64,000 nucleotides of DNA from Icerya purchasi (GCA_039619475.1 CM077116.1:278953258-279017257), one strand, 5' to 3'. Shown: positions 1 to 12,155, counted from the first letter of the stretch. Program-made: numbers and translations. Notes: a model not told the origin generated them from the sequence alone.

Positions 1-394
1 ACAAACGGGTCACGTATGTCCCCGGTCTGAAAATAATGCTAAATTAGATTGGGAATGTTAAAGGAATGCAGAAATTAGAAGAAAATACCACATACGTATG
101 GCAGGAAGAACGAGATAAAAATATGGGCGAGGGAAGGTTGTCTAATAATAAGAGCATGGCGGGAAGTTAGTAAAGGATTAGCAAAAGACATGTTTTTCGG
201 CAATGGGAACAAAGAGAAGACGGTCACGGCGTTATCGAAAACAGCAATGAGTAAGGTGTTTGAGCGGGAAATTTTCAAAGTTTAGTGAGCGTTATATTCT
301 TTTCCTAGATCGAAGTTGAAGAGAATGTTGAGATGCGAGATAAAGCTTAGGAGATAGGAGGCAGTTATTTCGGACCTAAAAATACTCGGGGCTT

Positions 395-812
395 TAGGAT
401 TATAAGGCGTCGCTCCAATATCTCTGCGATATGCCGCCTGCATTTTGGGCATGTGCACCCTTCCTCGCTTTTCCGGCTGTTCTCTCCCATGACATCTTCA
501 TATTGCCCTCCACAACCCTGCAACAGTCACTTTGTGCGTGACCTTAATCACATGATATTTGAATGTTCTTCGCTTTCAATGGAACGATTTTCTTTCTACT
601 CCTTTCTTTTATCAAGCAGTGTTCCCACTCCTTATAATGCTTCATTTATTCTTTCCCTTCCTTCTTATGCTGTCATCCGAGCGCTCGATGATACATTTCG
701 GTTGGCTATCTCACACCTATTAAAAATCTGATTCTCTTTCTCTCTTTTCCCCAGTTCTTGGGCAACATGTTGACAAACCCAATTAATAATAAAAAAAAGA
801 AAAGAAATTTCA
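395..812 (+). pseudogene. Family A retrotransposon, 3' end (C-terminal zinc finger)
   Basis: A reading frame closing at 731 encodes the C-terminal tail of an I/Jockey-type ORF2. It has a conserved block before the finger (RLHFGH) and a degenerate Cys/His finger ending FECSSLSMER. The same block recurs on the minus strand near 2.3, 5.1 and 36.2 kb. After the stop comes a short 3' UTR with a family tail motif (ATGTTGAC) and an A-rich tail at about 788-812. The frame continues upstream of any ATG, so this is a 5'-truncated insertion and not a gene start. What is seen: the finger and tail. What is inferred: family membership. Confidence 0.65.
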
Positions 813-1349
813 AGTATGTTTTTGCGTCACTGATGGAAAAGAAGTAAGAAGATATGGATAAAAGCAAAGAAATCTTCCGGTAGGTTAGTCCTTTATTAGC
901 GGGAAGACTGATATGTCCAGAAATGTAAGCAAAGAATAAAACGATTCGGGATCGAGTAAATACACTGTGTATGAAGAAGTTGCAGATGAGTTTAGAGCAG
1001 CACAACTTGTGGGAAAAGAATTCAAGATACTTGAAGGTGGCGAAGAATTCATTAGAGAATACACAGAACATTCGAGGGTCAGAATCAGTTAGAAGGCACA
1101 ATAAATGCTGACCCTACACGGCCATTTTTGGCAATTAGTAAAGCAGCATATTGGATTGATCGTTTGGCTTTGTATGATTCTAATTTTTTGCTAGCTTTAT
1201 TTTGTCATTATCTTTTTTTTTTTTATTCTCTTCCTCCTACAATCAACCATTCAGTTTGCTATTTAGCTTCCTGGTTTTTCCACATTGTCATTCCTAAAGC
1301 CATCTTATCTTATCTATTATTAGAGCTGTAACATTTTTGCCAACTTGTT
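813..1349. other. AT-rich non-coding stretch
   Basis: No gene supported. A long minus-strand frame here is low-complexity F/S/L/K translation of AT-rich DNA and overlaps the 3' UTR of the preceding retroelement. Confidence 0.5.
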
Positions 1350-1530
1350 TCCTTTTTTTTTTTCCTTTTTTTCTTTTGAGCTCGTCAACCAAGGACCTTT
1401 ACCCAGAAACAAAAAGTAAGGAAAGAAGTCGGTTATATTTTGATCCGATCAGAAATTTTATTTAAGAAGAAACAAATTTCAGGAATAATTAGTGGGGAAG
1501 GAAAGGACAGGATATAGGAAGCAAAATAGA
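1350..1530 (-). mobile_element. Family A 3' UTR fragment
   Basis: A poly(T) tract is followed by a block beginning GAGCTCGTCAACCAAGGACC and continuing through a GGATATAGGAAGC-type block. This matches, block by block, the minus-strand 3' UTRs at 4.74 kb and 50.18 kb. Read on the minus strand it is a 3' UTR ending in poly(A). No coding part remains. Beyond it, up to about 1700, lie A-rich and (TAA)n sequence and nothing else recognised. Confidence 0.55.
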
Positions 1531-1729
1531 CAATGTAGAGAAAGAGGTATTAATTAAATTAATGGGGAACATACCAAAAGAAATCTAGAGAGATGGAAAA
1601 ACAAGGTTAGAATTTGGTTGATAGCATGGTGTAAAGAGCAATAGAAATATAAAAGTAATAATAATAATAATAAATAAATATAAAAAAAAAAAAAAAAAAA
1701 GGTATTGTAATAATAGTAATAACCGCATA

Positions 1730-2095
1730 TATATTGATAACATTGATATGAGACTCGCTACGATCTCCAGCTTTAAGCTGCTAATGAGAGTGTGTTAGTT
1801 TTATAAAAATTATATTGTATCATTGTATATATATAAGTTAATATATTAAGACATTATTATAATAAGAAGTAACAATTCAGATGGGGTGGTATAATTGTAA
1901 CATATATGATGATAAATAATGAGAGTGTGGATTTTGTAATATAGTAAGATATAAGAGCTAACAATTTCTATATTTTAACATAAAGTAGCACATAAGTTGA
2001 TGTTATATTAAACAAATAAATAATATAATTATGTTGGGAACCCACAGAGCCTTGTTGGACCCGCAAATTATTTAAACAAAAAAAAAAAAAAAATA
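1730..2095 (+). mobile_element. Family B retrotransposon 3' UTR with poly(A)
   Basis: An AT-rich block ends in a conserved module (ATAATTATGTTGGGAACCCA, then a GC-richer segment and AAATTATTT) and a 16-base A tract at about 2078-2093. The same module is present in reverse orientation at 20.87 kb, where it follows a recognisable retrotransposon C-terminus, and more weakly at 22.86 kb. It abuts the next family A fragment, so one element may have inserted beside the other. Confidence 0.5.
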
Positions 2096-2104
2096 AATAA
2101 AAAG

Positions 2105-2485
2105 CACAATAAGGAGTAGGAAGTCTAAGCTTCAGCAAATAAGAATACAAGGCAGAACGCTCCACGGAGAGAGATGAACACTGGAAAAACACATGATTGG
2201 CGTCGCAAATAACTGCATCATCTGGATGGAAAGGACAGTGTGGAGAAGAAATCAGGGAAAAACGAAATTTAGATAATGGCAGCAAAGAATGGCCAAAGCG
2301 CATACGAACAATGGAAACAACATCAGAACGGCGAAGGGAGGGATGCAAAAGAAACCATGAATAGGGATAAAGAGTATGCTGAATAGACAGATGAAATGAA
2401 TAATTATTAGAAAAGGAGGAAACGTAGGTGTCCGACCAAAATCGAACATGAAAGCTTTCACAAATTGATAGGAGGTTATCGGATG
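2105..2485 (-). pseudogene. Family A ORF2 C-terminal fragment
   Basis: The minus-strand frame encodes the region between RNase H and the C-terminal finger. It has the RMRFGHSLLP block and a finger with Cys-x3-His-x4-Cys (CDANHVFFQC). It parallels the 4.7-6.9 kb and 36 kb copies. There is no RT or RNase H, and the frame runs into flanking poly(T). Its 3' part is cut by the poly(A) end of the plus-strand family B element. It is non-functional. Confidence 0.65.
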
Positions 2486-2790
2486 AAATTTTTTTTTCTT
2501 TTTTTTGATACATTAGTTGATCAAATTTTCCTCTAAGTGACTTTCGGTTTTCCAATATTTCCATATCTTTATCAATATACCTAGTTCGTTTGCGTTTTTT
2601 GCCTATTCACCATTTGTTTTTTGCAAATGATCTGACGTTTTTTTTTGTTTATTTTTTTGTCGGTATCTGTAATTCGGCAACTTAGTTATTGCTGGCAAAA
2701 TGCGCGTAATAGAAATGTTTCCTGAATGTCTGAATATAACAAAAATTTTTTTTTTCCATTTCAATCAGTCTCAATATTATTTCAAAATAT
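2486..2790. other. AT-rich non-coding stretch
   Basis: Only T-runs and AT-rich sequence; no gene or repeat family recognised. Confidence 0.4.
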
Positions 2791-3072
2791 TAAAGCTAAA
2801 TTGAAAATCTATTAATCATACCCAAATAAAAACTCAAGGTATACGTACTATACAATGATTTCATAAAGCTTAAAAATATGCCATACAAAAGGTAAGTTCA
2901 CTTCAACTATCTAGTAATTTGTACTAAACAGTAAAGCTAAATTGAAAATCTATTAATCATACCCAAATAAAAACTCAAGGTATACGTACTATACAATGAT
3001 TTCATAAAGCTTAAAAATATGCCATACAAAAGGTAAGTTCACTTCAACTATCTAGTAATTTGTACTAAACAG
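2791..3072. repeat. Perfect tandem duplication, 2 x 141 bp
   Basis: The block starting TAAAGCTAAATTGAAAATCT at 2791 restarts at 2932 and runs to about 3072. The two units look identical base for base by eye. No coding content. The unit is not an obvious part of any element here. Either the duplication is very recent or it is an assembly effect. Confidence 0.9.
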
Positions 3073-4734
3073 TAGTGGGATATTTTCATTTTACCTTTTA
3101 TTCTATTTATTATTTACTCGTATTATTCTAATAATCAAATCATTTTTTTGTAATGGTTTCGCCAAGTTGTCTTCCTCGTTTTCATTTTTTTTTTTTATTT
3201 ACTGTGAACTTTTACAAATTAATTATTTCTGTTTTTTTCTTTTTCTTTTTCGTATTTGCTTTGTCTTCTATGCTGATTTTTTTTGTTTATTTTTTTTTTA
3301 TTAGAAGAATTTTTGTACTCTTCATTATATACGATTATCTTTAATTAATTTAAGGTTTAAGAATTATTAATGAATCTTTTTTACGCAGGTGGTAAAGCGG
3401 AGAAAACTCGTTCCTCTCAATTCAAATAATGTAATCGTGTAGACCTTGTATAAGGATGAATATTTATTCAAATACCAAAATTCTGTATTAATCGAAGACA
3501 TTTTCCTTGCCTGCTTATATGATACGGCAGTGTAAAATCTGCGGTTAAAACTCTTATTTAACGGTGACCGCATTTAGAAGTAATCGGGATAATGAAGAGT
3601 GTAATTTTTTCTGATATCACTGCGATTCATCCGCCTTCAACGTGGAGAGCGCATTGAAAAAAATATAGATAATTCGCCTGGTTAAGCTATTATGATAAAA
3701 CTGCTAATGACTGTTTCTTCGGCTGAACAAAACATTCAACATCTGTCGCTTCATATTTTACTTTAAAACGCCCCTTATAGATAATAGAAAATTTACGTTC
3801 AACATTTTTATTCTTCATCTTCCTTCTGTCTGACAATTTTCCGGTTTTTATTTGTTTTTCTTTATTTCCTTCTTTTTCTCCTTCGTAACTTTCGCTGTTA
3901 ATATCTGCTGTCTTCAGTGATGGTTAACAATGATCGATTTCGTGAGATTTTTTCTGACACGTATTTGTTTGTTATCTCTTCCATTCCCCCTGCTTCAACT
4001 AATTTGTTCAACAATAGTGAGGGGGGCCGTTTTTTCCTTTAACCACCACAAAACATTCGTTCTGCTCAAAACGCTTTTGCTTTTGCTGGTAGCGGACGAT
4101 AGAAGTTGTGTTCAATGGTACACTTTTATACCGATAATCGGAGTCTTTCGCTTGTTGCCTTTAACCGATTAAGCAGCGGCATTTTTCCAACAAATACGAT
4201 CGTATATGGAATTTAATATTGTAGAGAAAGTCTAATCGTAAATGAACCAACGTCCACACATGGCCAAATATCAGACACCAGAAAGATTAAAAATTACGAC
4301 TGAAAAAAGTGATTTCAGCGATTTAAAATTTCAACCATAATTAGTTTTTAGCCGGGCTTAGTCATCGACAACTGGGGGAATTATCCCCGGTATACAAGAA
4401 GTAGTGATAAATCAATTAAAATAGCGAATCAGGATTGTGAAATGTGAGGACTGTATTGCAAGGTTGAGGAGATAGATAGTAGAATAAATATCGTGCTAGC
4501 TAGTAAAGATTGGAGTAAGTAATATAGCGGTGCGAAGAAGGAAAGTTATAAAACCGAGAATAAGTTGAGAGAACGGGTTGAATAAAAAGATAAAAAAGAT
4601 GCTGATTAGAAAAGGGTAAGCATTAACATTTGCATCACGAGACAAGTGGATAACTCTTTCATTTTTCTCTGCATCAACACGGTATAAGAAATATCTAAAG
4701 AAAATCAGTTTAAATGTGGTGAGTTTGAGAAAGG
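3073..4734. other. AT-rich intergenic sequence
   Basis: Nothing recognisable. Short open frames here translate to low-complexity Phe/Leu/Ser sequence with no motif. Confidence 0.4.
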
Positions 4735-6900
4735 TTTTTTTTTTTTATTTTGGGCTCGTCAAGCAAGGACCTTTCCTCAGAATCAAATAGAAAGGAAAGA
4801 AGTCGGTTATATTTTAATCCGATCAGAAATCTTTTGTGTAAAAAGGAACAAATAGCGGGAATAATTAATTTGGGAAAGAAAAGACAGGATATAAGAAGCA
4901 CAGTAAGGAGTAGGAAGCCCAAAATAGGAATACAAAGCAGAACGCTCCACAGAAAGAGATCAACACTGATTGGCGTCGCAAATTACTGAGGATTGTGTGG
5001 GGAGGAAATCAGGGAAAAGCGAAATCTGGAAGAAGGCAGCAGAGAATGACTAAAACGCATACGAACAACGGAAACAACTTTAGAACGTCGAAGAGAGGGA
5101 CACAAAAGAAACCATGAATAGGGAGGAAGAGTAGGCTGAACAGATAGATGAAATGAATGATTATTAGAAAAGAAGGGAGCGTAATTATCCGGTACCACGA
5201 TTTGATATGGAAACTTTTACATATCGATAAGAGGTTAGCGGATGAATTTTTAAAAAAAAAAGGCGGGTAATCAGTCGCTTCATTACCAAATATGCCCGAG
5301 TGACTAGGTGCCCACAGAAAATCAATGTTAATGGAATGGAGAGAGGAAAGATTATGAATGAGTGAACGTATACGGAGGATAATAAAGTCACACGAATGAT
5401 CAGGAAGAGAAGAAGATATGGCTTGAAGGGCGCGCAAGGAGTCAGAGATAATCAAAAAATTGGATGAAAGGTGATTCGAGGAAATGAAAATAATAGAACG
5501 TAGGGTAGTCAATGGTTCATTTATGAATATTGAACAGAAATAAGGAAGACGAATAGATTCTGATAGGTTAAAATCAGGACGGATGAGGGAAGTACCAACA
5601 CCACTAGGCCCCCTCGAATCATCCATGTAAATGTTAACATGAGAGGGAAATAGGGAATTGATAGTAATTACGGCTGGGGGAGGTTTTTTGAAGGAGATAG
5701 TGTAAGGTCAAAATTAACTAAGACGATGTGAAATAAATGCCAGAATAGGGGTTTTGCTAGGAGTAAAGCGCCGACTATTATAAATCGAAAGGGAGGACTA
5801 AACAAGAGTAGAAGACGCGAGTGGAAGACGTTTGGCAAGGAACGATAGCCTAAATAGGATCTACGAATGGGCAGGGGTGACGAATTCGATGCAGCAAGAA
5901 TAGCAGAGATTGGAGAGGATTTAAGTTTTTGAATTACATCTAGTTTACAGGGTCGGGTCTTGGACTCACAGCCATAAATAAAAGAACAATAATCAAATTT
6001 GAAACGGATAATAGAGTTGTACAGAGAAATAAGAATATAAGGATCGCCACCCCATTTAGTTGGCTACAGAGCTTTCAGCAAGTTTAACCTTTTAATAGTT
6101 GAAGCAGAAAGATACCTAATATGTTCAGAAAAGGACAAACGACTATAAAGAAAGATACCAAGATAACAGAAGCAGTTAACACGAGAAAGAGATATATTGT
6201 TTAAGGATAGATTAATCAAATCAGGGTTATAGAATCGAAGGGTAAGAATAGTATAAGAAGACTTAGAGGAAGAAATGAAAAGATTAACTAAGGAAAGAGA
6301 ATATTCCAGCACATTGAGCGACGAATTGAGTGTTTCATTGACTGTTAAAATATCTTTGGACGAGGAAAAAAGGAGGATGTCGTCCGAAAAGAACAAAGAA
6401 AAGGAATTTAAACGAAGTATAGATGTTAAAAAGAGTAGGACTGAGGGAAGAACCTTGAGGAAGACCTCGGAAAATCTTTCTTGGAGCGTCGAGAGATGGA
6501 GAGGTGAAATGGATAGAACGATTCGACGTGAGATTGATAATAAGGGAAAAGAATCTGATTGGGATGTTAATTGCCGTCATTTTGTTTCTTAAAGTGGGAA
6601 GATGAACATTATCAAAAGTAGAGGAGACATCAATAAAGGAAGCTAAGGTGAAATGTTTTTGGATAAAGGACTTATATAAACGAAAAGACTAACACAATCA
6701 GAAGGGCCAATACCAGGCCGAAAGCCGAACATATTGTTAGGAAATATATTATTATGCTCCAGCTAACAAAAAGATAATTGAACGAATGCGGAGAATGATG
6801 AGATCACAGGAAGAATGTGGAAATGAAAATGAGATTGTTTACGAAACAGACTCCAGTAAGGGGAAATGAAACAAGCCGGAAGAAATCTAAACCGTTCGAA
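4735..6900 (-). mobile_element. Family A I/Jockey-type retrotransposon, 5'-truncated, decayed
   Basis: Read on the minus strand. It starts in the RT, with GFRPG near 6720 and GLPQGSSLSPTLFN near 6440. The catalytic box has become FSDD near 6380, followed by a thumb block with YLGIFLYSRLSF. RNase H lies at about 5630-5270: an acidic YMDDSRG start, SDSLRAL, and LWAPSHSGIFGNEATD with the last aspartate. The C-terminal tail with RMRFSHSLLP follows at about 5060, then a 3' UTR ending in poly(A) at about 4736-4748. Frameshifts and stops split it into several frames. I call it I-clade-like because RNase H follows the RT; clade placement needs a phylogeny. Confidence 0.8.
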
Positions 6901-6939
6901 GCAACTATGAGTTGAATATAAAAAGCATGTTAAAACATC

Positions 6940-7285
6940 TCTTCTTTATAGTGTTATACTCAGCTTCTGAGCGTCGGCGACTACCTATTCGTACATCTCA
7001 GCTGTACAGATATAGGTAGTGTGTACACACGCAAGACTTCATTCGGAACTGATAGTAATCTTTTGATTTATCAATATACAAGTGCAGTCCCGTGTGGGTC
7101 TGCTGTGTACTAACTAGCGCGCATATGATGGCATACGTGGTGGTTTACCATTGCCTTCCAGGTGATTATTAACGAGTATTTTTAATTTAATTCTTTGTAA
7201 TAAGTTCTGTCGTCGCCCAGGATCGAACTCGTGACCTCCTTAGCCGAAGTCAAGCGCTCTAGCAACTAGGCTATCGCGACGACTA
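6940..7285 (-). mobile_element. tRNA-derived SINE with 10-bp target duplication
   Basis: At 7208-7282 the minus strand is tRNA-like. Its outer seven bases GTCGTCG pair perfectly with CGACGAC. It has an A-box-like TAGCCTAGTTGCTAGAGCG, a B box (GAGTTCGATCC) and an anticodon-loop-like CTTCGGC, suggesting tRNA-Arg(UCG) ancestry. T-arm pairing is poor, so it is not a working tRNA. The body includes GGAAGGCAATGGTAAACCAC, a sequence type I associate with invertebrate SINE bodies. The flanks TTAAAACATC (6930-6939) and TTGAAACATC (7286-7295) match at 9 of 10 bases. Confidence 0.75.
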
Positions 7286-7689
7286 TTGAAACATCATGAA
7301 GACTCTTTGATCCGTCATTAAAAAGGGAAGGGTAAATAAAAAATAAATAGTGTTAAAGAATTTTTGAATATTCAAACATCGCGGAATAGATTCTGAGTGA
7401 AAGAATGGCTAAAATAAATTAGAAGAAAGAGGGAAGTCCGTAAAACTATAAGTTATAAATGACAATTTATTGTATAATTTATGGAGAAAATTTTGTAAAT
7501 CGTTTTGACACATATAAGGAAAACGATTTTTTATTTAGTAAAACGCAAGTTCTGAAGTATGGACAAGTAATAAGAAGGAATAAGCTTGGGGAAGATATTG
7601 GAGGACGTTTTATAGGTGAACGTTAATTTAAATATGATCAACATATTGACAAAAGAAGGCACGTTAGTTATAGCATGTATTGCAGTAGT

Positions 7690-8000
7690 GGAGTTGATTT
7701 AAGGGCTTGTAGAAACAGAGAAGGCGGACATTTTGAACAAATTTACAAGGAAGAGGTCTGGGAAATATTAGAGTACGTTATAGATTTGTAAAAGATAATT
7801 AATGTACTACGAGATCCCCCCTCCACCCATTTTGTCGATAAAATGGACTTGATTAGATTTAAATTTTTGTGAATCGACAAACGAAGGTAGAGTTAATATG
7901 TTCGAAAAAGGACAGCCGACTATTTAGAAATAGACCATGATAGTAAAAATTATTAACCAAGGAAATAAGAATGTTACTTAAAGTGAAATTTGCTAGTGAA
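7690..8000 (-). pseudogene. Family A RT thumb fragment
   Basis: On the minus strand, 7985-7890 reads NILISLVNNFYYHGLFLNSR, aligning with the NISLSRVNCFCYLGIFLYSR block of the 4.7-6.9 kb copy. A weaker block continues downstream. Only a scrap of RT remains, with stops. 7296-7690 is AT-rich with nothing else recognised. Confidence 0.5.
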
Positions 8001-8103
8001 GAACAAGTAAAATTAATATAGTCAAATCTGTGATCTTTTTCCTATTCTTTCCATATAATCCCAAGCGGAAGAATGCCGTAGTATTAAGGTATATTATATA
8101 TAT

Positions 8104-9438
8104 GTCATCATCATCAGGGTGCCATGTCCGTCATCGAACGTTGGGCTAACATGCTGGAAATCTTCCGCCTATCCAGAACCGTTCGGAACAAATTGATCAC
8201 TGGCAAATTGAACCAATCCGACAAATTCTGTAACCAGATTGTCATTCTGCTTCCTCACGGCCTCATCCCTGTAATCTTCCCCTGCATTATGTAGCAGGCT
8301 ATATTGTTCTGGGTGTCGCATTACTCGACTAAAATACTTCAGTTTTTGCGATACTTAATTTCTCTCACTAATTGTCTTTACTCATACGTTGTAGTACTTC
8401 CGAGTTGCGCGTATTTTATCTGTCCACTTTATGCGAAGAATTCTACGATACAGTCACATCTCGGAGGCATCCACACACACACAGTTTTCGTTCTACTGGT
8501 TTTTTAATTACCCAGCTTTCGCGTCGCATACAGTAGTACCGAGAATTTTACCAGCCTCATTTTCAGATCCAGTTTTATGTGTTTCTGCTACATAATATTG
8601 TTTTTAATTTTAGAAATGCACTTCGAGCTTTTCCGATCCGAATTTTTATTTCGTTGTACATATCCCATCGATCATTTCGCTATTGGAGCCAAGGTAATCG
8701 ATATTTTTCATTTTCTCCAACTTTTTCCCATAAGCTGTGAGTAGTCCTGTATGTGAATTCGAAGCTGATTTACTGATCACTAATATATATACTTGATTTT
8801 GGAAATGTTGTAATCCATAATCATCACACACGGCGGTAAATATGTACATCTGAGAAACGTTGTAGCTCGTTTAGATTGCTATCAGAATCGTGTGATCCGC
8901 AAATTTAATATTTATTATATTTCCATTTATTTTATTATCTCCCTTAAATTTTCTCTCTACTTTTTGAAAATTTTTTTCCGAGTATATATCAAACAGTATC
9001 GTCAGAGACAAGATGCAACCTTGTCTCACCTCTCTGCATATCGCCACTTCTTCTGTGTTTTCCGATGCTTACCGACTGATGCCAATAAAGATTTTTTATA
9101 ATATGTGTATCTTTACGATTAATTCCTGCTATTTCTAATATATCCATCATCTTGTTGTGTTCCATCCTATCGGATGTTTTTTGGAAGTCCACAAAGCATA
9201 TGTAGATTGGACGTGCAACAGCTCTATATCGCTGGATCATCATGTTAATGCTGAATAAAGCGTCTCCGGTGCCCAGCTTTTTCTTAAATCCAAACTGAGT
9301 GTTGCTCAATTGTTCATCTATTTTTTTTTTTTTTTGGTATAATCTTGTATATATTATCTGAGAAATTTTTTTAATACGGGACTGATTAAGTTAATACCGC
9401 GATAGTCGCTACATTCTCTGGCATTTACCTTTTTTGGT
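8104..9438 (-). mobile_element. RTE-like retrotransposon, 3' part
   Basis: The minus strand encodes RT motifs typical of RTE elements: KKVNARECSDYRGINLISP at about 9440-9380, QFGFKKKLGTGDALFSINM at about 9300, YICFVDFQKTSDRMEH (motif A) near 9200, then IIKNLYWHQSVSIGKHRR. The palm is broken by stops. Further down are KMKNIDYLGSNSE near 8690 and a C-terminal RRI-type block. The 3' end carries a short (ATG)n-like tail at about 8104-8116. Upstream it is interrupted by a nested element and resumes at 11816. The C-terminal area is heavily decayed. Confidence 0.75.
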
Positions 9439-9447
9439 ACTATTAGT
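9439..9447. repeat. Target site duplication of the nested element (3' side)
   Basis: ACTATTAGT here and ACCATTAGT at 11807-11815 flank the nested element and match at 8 of 9 bases. Confidence 0.7.
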
Positions 9448-11806
9448 TTTTTGTTTTTTTTTTACTTTTTTACGCCATGTACAGCCTAATGGCTAGAGGT
9501 GTGAGAACTGTTTGGATTTAAATTAGGGAGTAGAGACTGGTAGCTTGCAAGAAGGAGAAGAGTTTGTATATTTTGGTATCATTGTCTGAAAGTAGGGATT
9601 CAAGAGATTCGTTTTGGATGTATAGGTCTCTTTGGGTTTGAAATTTTGGACAATCGATTAGTATGTGTTTGATGGAGATGGGAACTGTGCAGAGTTCACA
9701 TATAGGTCGAGGCTGTTTGTTTAATATATAACCGTGAGTGAGAGCTGAGTGACCTGCTCTTAGTCTGAATAATACGACTTCGTTTTTTCTGGATTTTTGA
9801 TATGAAGTTTGCCAAACATCTACGGTTTTCTTTATGGTTTTTAGTTATTTTGTGTCTGGGATCTGATTCCAGTGTTGTTGGAAGGATTTATATGCGATGG
9901 ATTTACTGGATATTTTCAAGTCCGAAAGAGGAACTGGAACGTTTGGAATTGGGGAGATGATCAAGGACCGTTTTGCTATTTCGTCCGCTTTCTCATTTTG
10001 ACGGATGTTACAATGGGATGGTATCCAACAGAAGATGATTTCTTTGTGTGAAAATGAGAGGGTACTTGCTATTTCTTGAGAAATGGGGTGTTGTTTATTT
10101 TTATGGTAGTTTTGGATTGTGAGGAGTGCTGACAGTGAGTCTGTTAGAATTAGAATATTGTTTGTTGAGAGATCCATAGAGTAGTTTGTGGCTTATTTGA
10201 GGGCGTAGAGTTCAGTTGAGAGTACTCTAAAATGTGGCGGTAGTGGGTATGGTATTTCATTTTGATCGAGAATAATTGAGCATCCTGCTCCGCTTGATTT
10301 GGCACAGTCAGTGTATATTTCGACGAAATTTGGATATTTGGTAAGGAGGTTGTTGAAGTGATGATTATAGATGAGAGGGTTAGATTGAGATTTATTCAGG
10401 TGCGTGAGTGACAGATCTATCTTTGGGGTGTATGAGGTCCAGGGCGGATTGATATTGCTGGGAAAGTGTTGGATAATAGTGTTCTTTAGGATGATTGATT
10501 TTAGAAGATTGTTATTGTTGTTAACGAGGGAGTTGGAAGGGCTCATGAAATGGAGAGAGCTGCTGAAGTTGGGGTTTGTGAGGATGTTGAGGATAGCATT
10601 TGTGGAGATAAAATGTCGTCGAATGTTTAATGGCGGTTCTGATGATTCGCTTTGAAGGCTTTCAACAGGAGTTGTTCGAAATGCGCCTGTAATTAATCTT
10701 AGACATGTATTGTGAATGGTATTCAGTGAATCGAGTCGAGATTGAGAGGCGAATCCATACAGAGGTGAACCGTAGTCGATTATTGGTCGGATAAGTGTGT
10801 GATAAAGCTTTCTAAGTGTGAATATCTGTCGGATCCGTATGAAGTACGAGCTAGCTTTTTTAATGCGTTAATCTTTTTGAAGCATCTGCTTTTGAGGTTT
10901 TGAATTTGTGGATTCCAGGAAGCGGTGTTGTCGAAGATAACTCCGAGATATTTGATACTCTTAGAAAGTGGCAAAGGTATATTATCGATATTGATGTTAA
11001 GATTTTTCGGACATCTGTAATGCTTGCAGGAGTGAATTTCGGTGGATTTTTCTTGTGATATTCTGAGTTCGTTGTTCCGAGCCCGTTTTATTATTTGATT
11101 GACTGCTTTTTGGAGCAGGTTTTCTCCGACTTTTGGATCTTGACAGCTGATGGCTATATAGAAATCATCTGCATAGAGTGCTTTTATGACGAGAGGAGGA
11201 ACCGAGAGGGGCTAGGTCGTCGATGCCGATGATGAAAAGAGTAGGGCTGAGAACAGTTCCCTGGGGCACACCATTTAGCAGTCCATGTGTACCTGAAAAT
11301 GTGTTGCGACGAATTCTCTATTTTGGAGAAAGTTGAATATGAAATGTAACACATTGCCGTCTATATTGATTGAATTCGAAGCGTGCAGAATTTTGTTTGT
11401 TGATATCGTGTCGAAAGCTTTAGTAAAATATCGCCAGAAAATGATTTGTGTTATGATGGGCTTCGTTTATTTTGCTATTTCATTGGATTAGTTGGTGAAG
11501 CGTTCATCTGCCTGGTCTGAATCCACATTGAGAGGGAGATAACTTGCCGTTTTGTTCAAGATACCATAGCAGTCTTCTGTTTACTATTCTCTCGAAAATT
11601 TTGCAAAGATTCGATGTTAAAGATATTGGTCTGTAGCTGTCGGCATGAAAAGGATTTTTATCACGTTTCAGAAAAGGGATTACGATTGCTTTTCTCCATA
11701 TAGTGGGAAAGGAGTGCGAAGTCCAGATATTATTGAAGATTTTGAGTAATAGATGTTTTATATTATCTGAAGTGTTTTGGAGAAATTGGATATGAAAATG
11801 GTCTGG
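9448..11806 (-). mobile_element. I-type retrotransposon nested in the RTE element
   Basis: Minus-strand order: GPDHFHIQFLQ box near 11800, SYRPISLTSNLCKIFERIVN near 11620, SPSQCGFRPGR near 11530, NGVPQGTVLSPTLF near 11260. An ADD box follows near 11180, its frame broken by a stop (LCR*FLYS in the other frame). Next are KYLGVIFDN near 10950, RPIIDYGSPLYGFA near 10780, and RNase H with EIYTDCAKSSGAG near 10310, STELYALK near 10215, LILTDSLSALL near 10140 and FCWIPSHC near 10020. The C-terminal finger has CELCTVPISIKHILIDCPKF near 9690-9640. Poly(A) is at its 3' end (9450-9470 on the plus strand as T). The endonuclease and ORF1 are absent, so it is 5'-truncated. Confidence 0.85.
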
Positions 11807-11815
11807 ACCATTAGT
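11807..11815. repeat. Target site duplication of the nested element (5' side)
   Basis: ACCATTAGT, pairing with ACTATTAGT at 9439-9447. Confidence 0.7.
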
Positions 11816-12155
11816 ATTTTATGAAACAGTTTAAGTAAATTAGATTTGGCCTTTTTCCGGAGTATTTTTAAAATATCCACTGGTATTTAGTCTGGTCGCC
11901 TTTCTGGTTTTCGCCATTTTCATAGCTTACTCTATTTCTTCCATCATGATTACAGGTTCTGATTCGTCTTGTATATCTCTTTTTTTCCAGTCTTACATAA
12001 TGGAAATATATTTTCTATGTATTGTTTCCATACTTTTATTCTATCATCATCATTAACAATTATTCAGTCTTTCTTATCAGCAAGTTTATTGGACATTTTA
12101 TTAACAGGGCCAACTAATTCTTCCATTTCTGACCGCCTGGCTATTTAGTTCTATT
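11816..12155 (-). mobile_element. RTE-like retrotransposon, upstream part
   Basis: The minus strand encodes the RTE stretch just before the RT: IIVNDDDRIKVWKQYIENIF near 12060, a short acidic linker, then PVDILKILRKKAKSNLLKLF near 11890-11830. It continues directly into the RT at 9438 once the nested insertion is removed. The join lacks the dozen or so residues usually found between these blocks, so a small deletion is likely. Endonuclease sequence further upstream is not recognisable. Confidence 0.65.

Noticed and set aside
706..1101. Minus-strand frame of 131 codons
   Set aside because: Low-complexity Phe/Ser/Leu composition and overlap with a retroelement 3' UTR; no domain.
7208..7282. 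Functional tRNA-Arg gene
   Set aside because: The T arm does not pair, and the unit sits inside a 346-bp insertion with target duplication.
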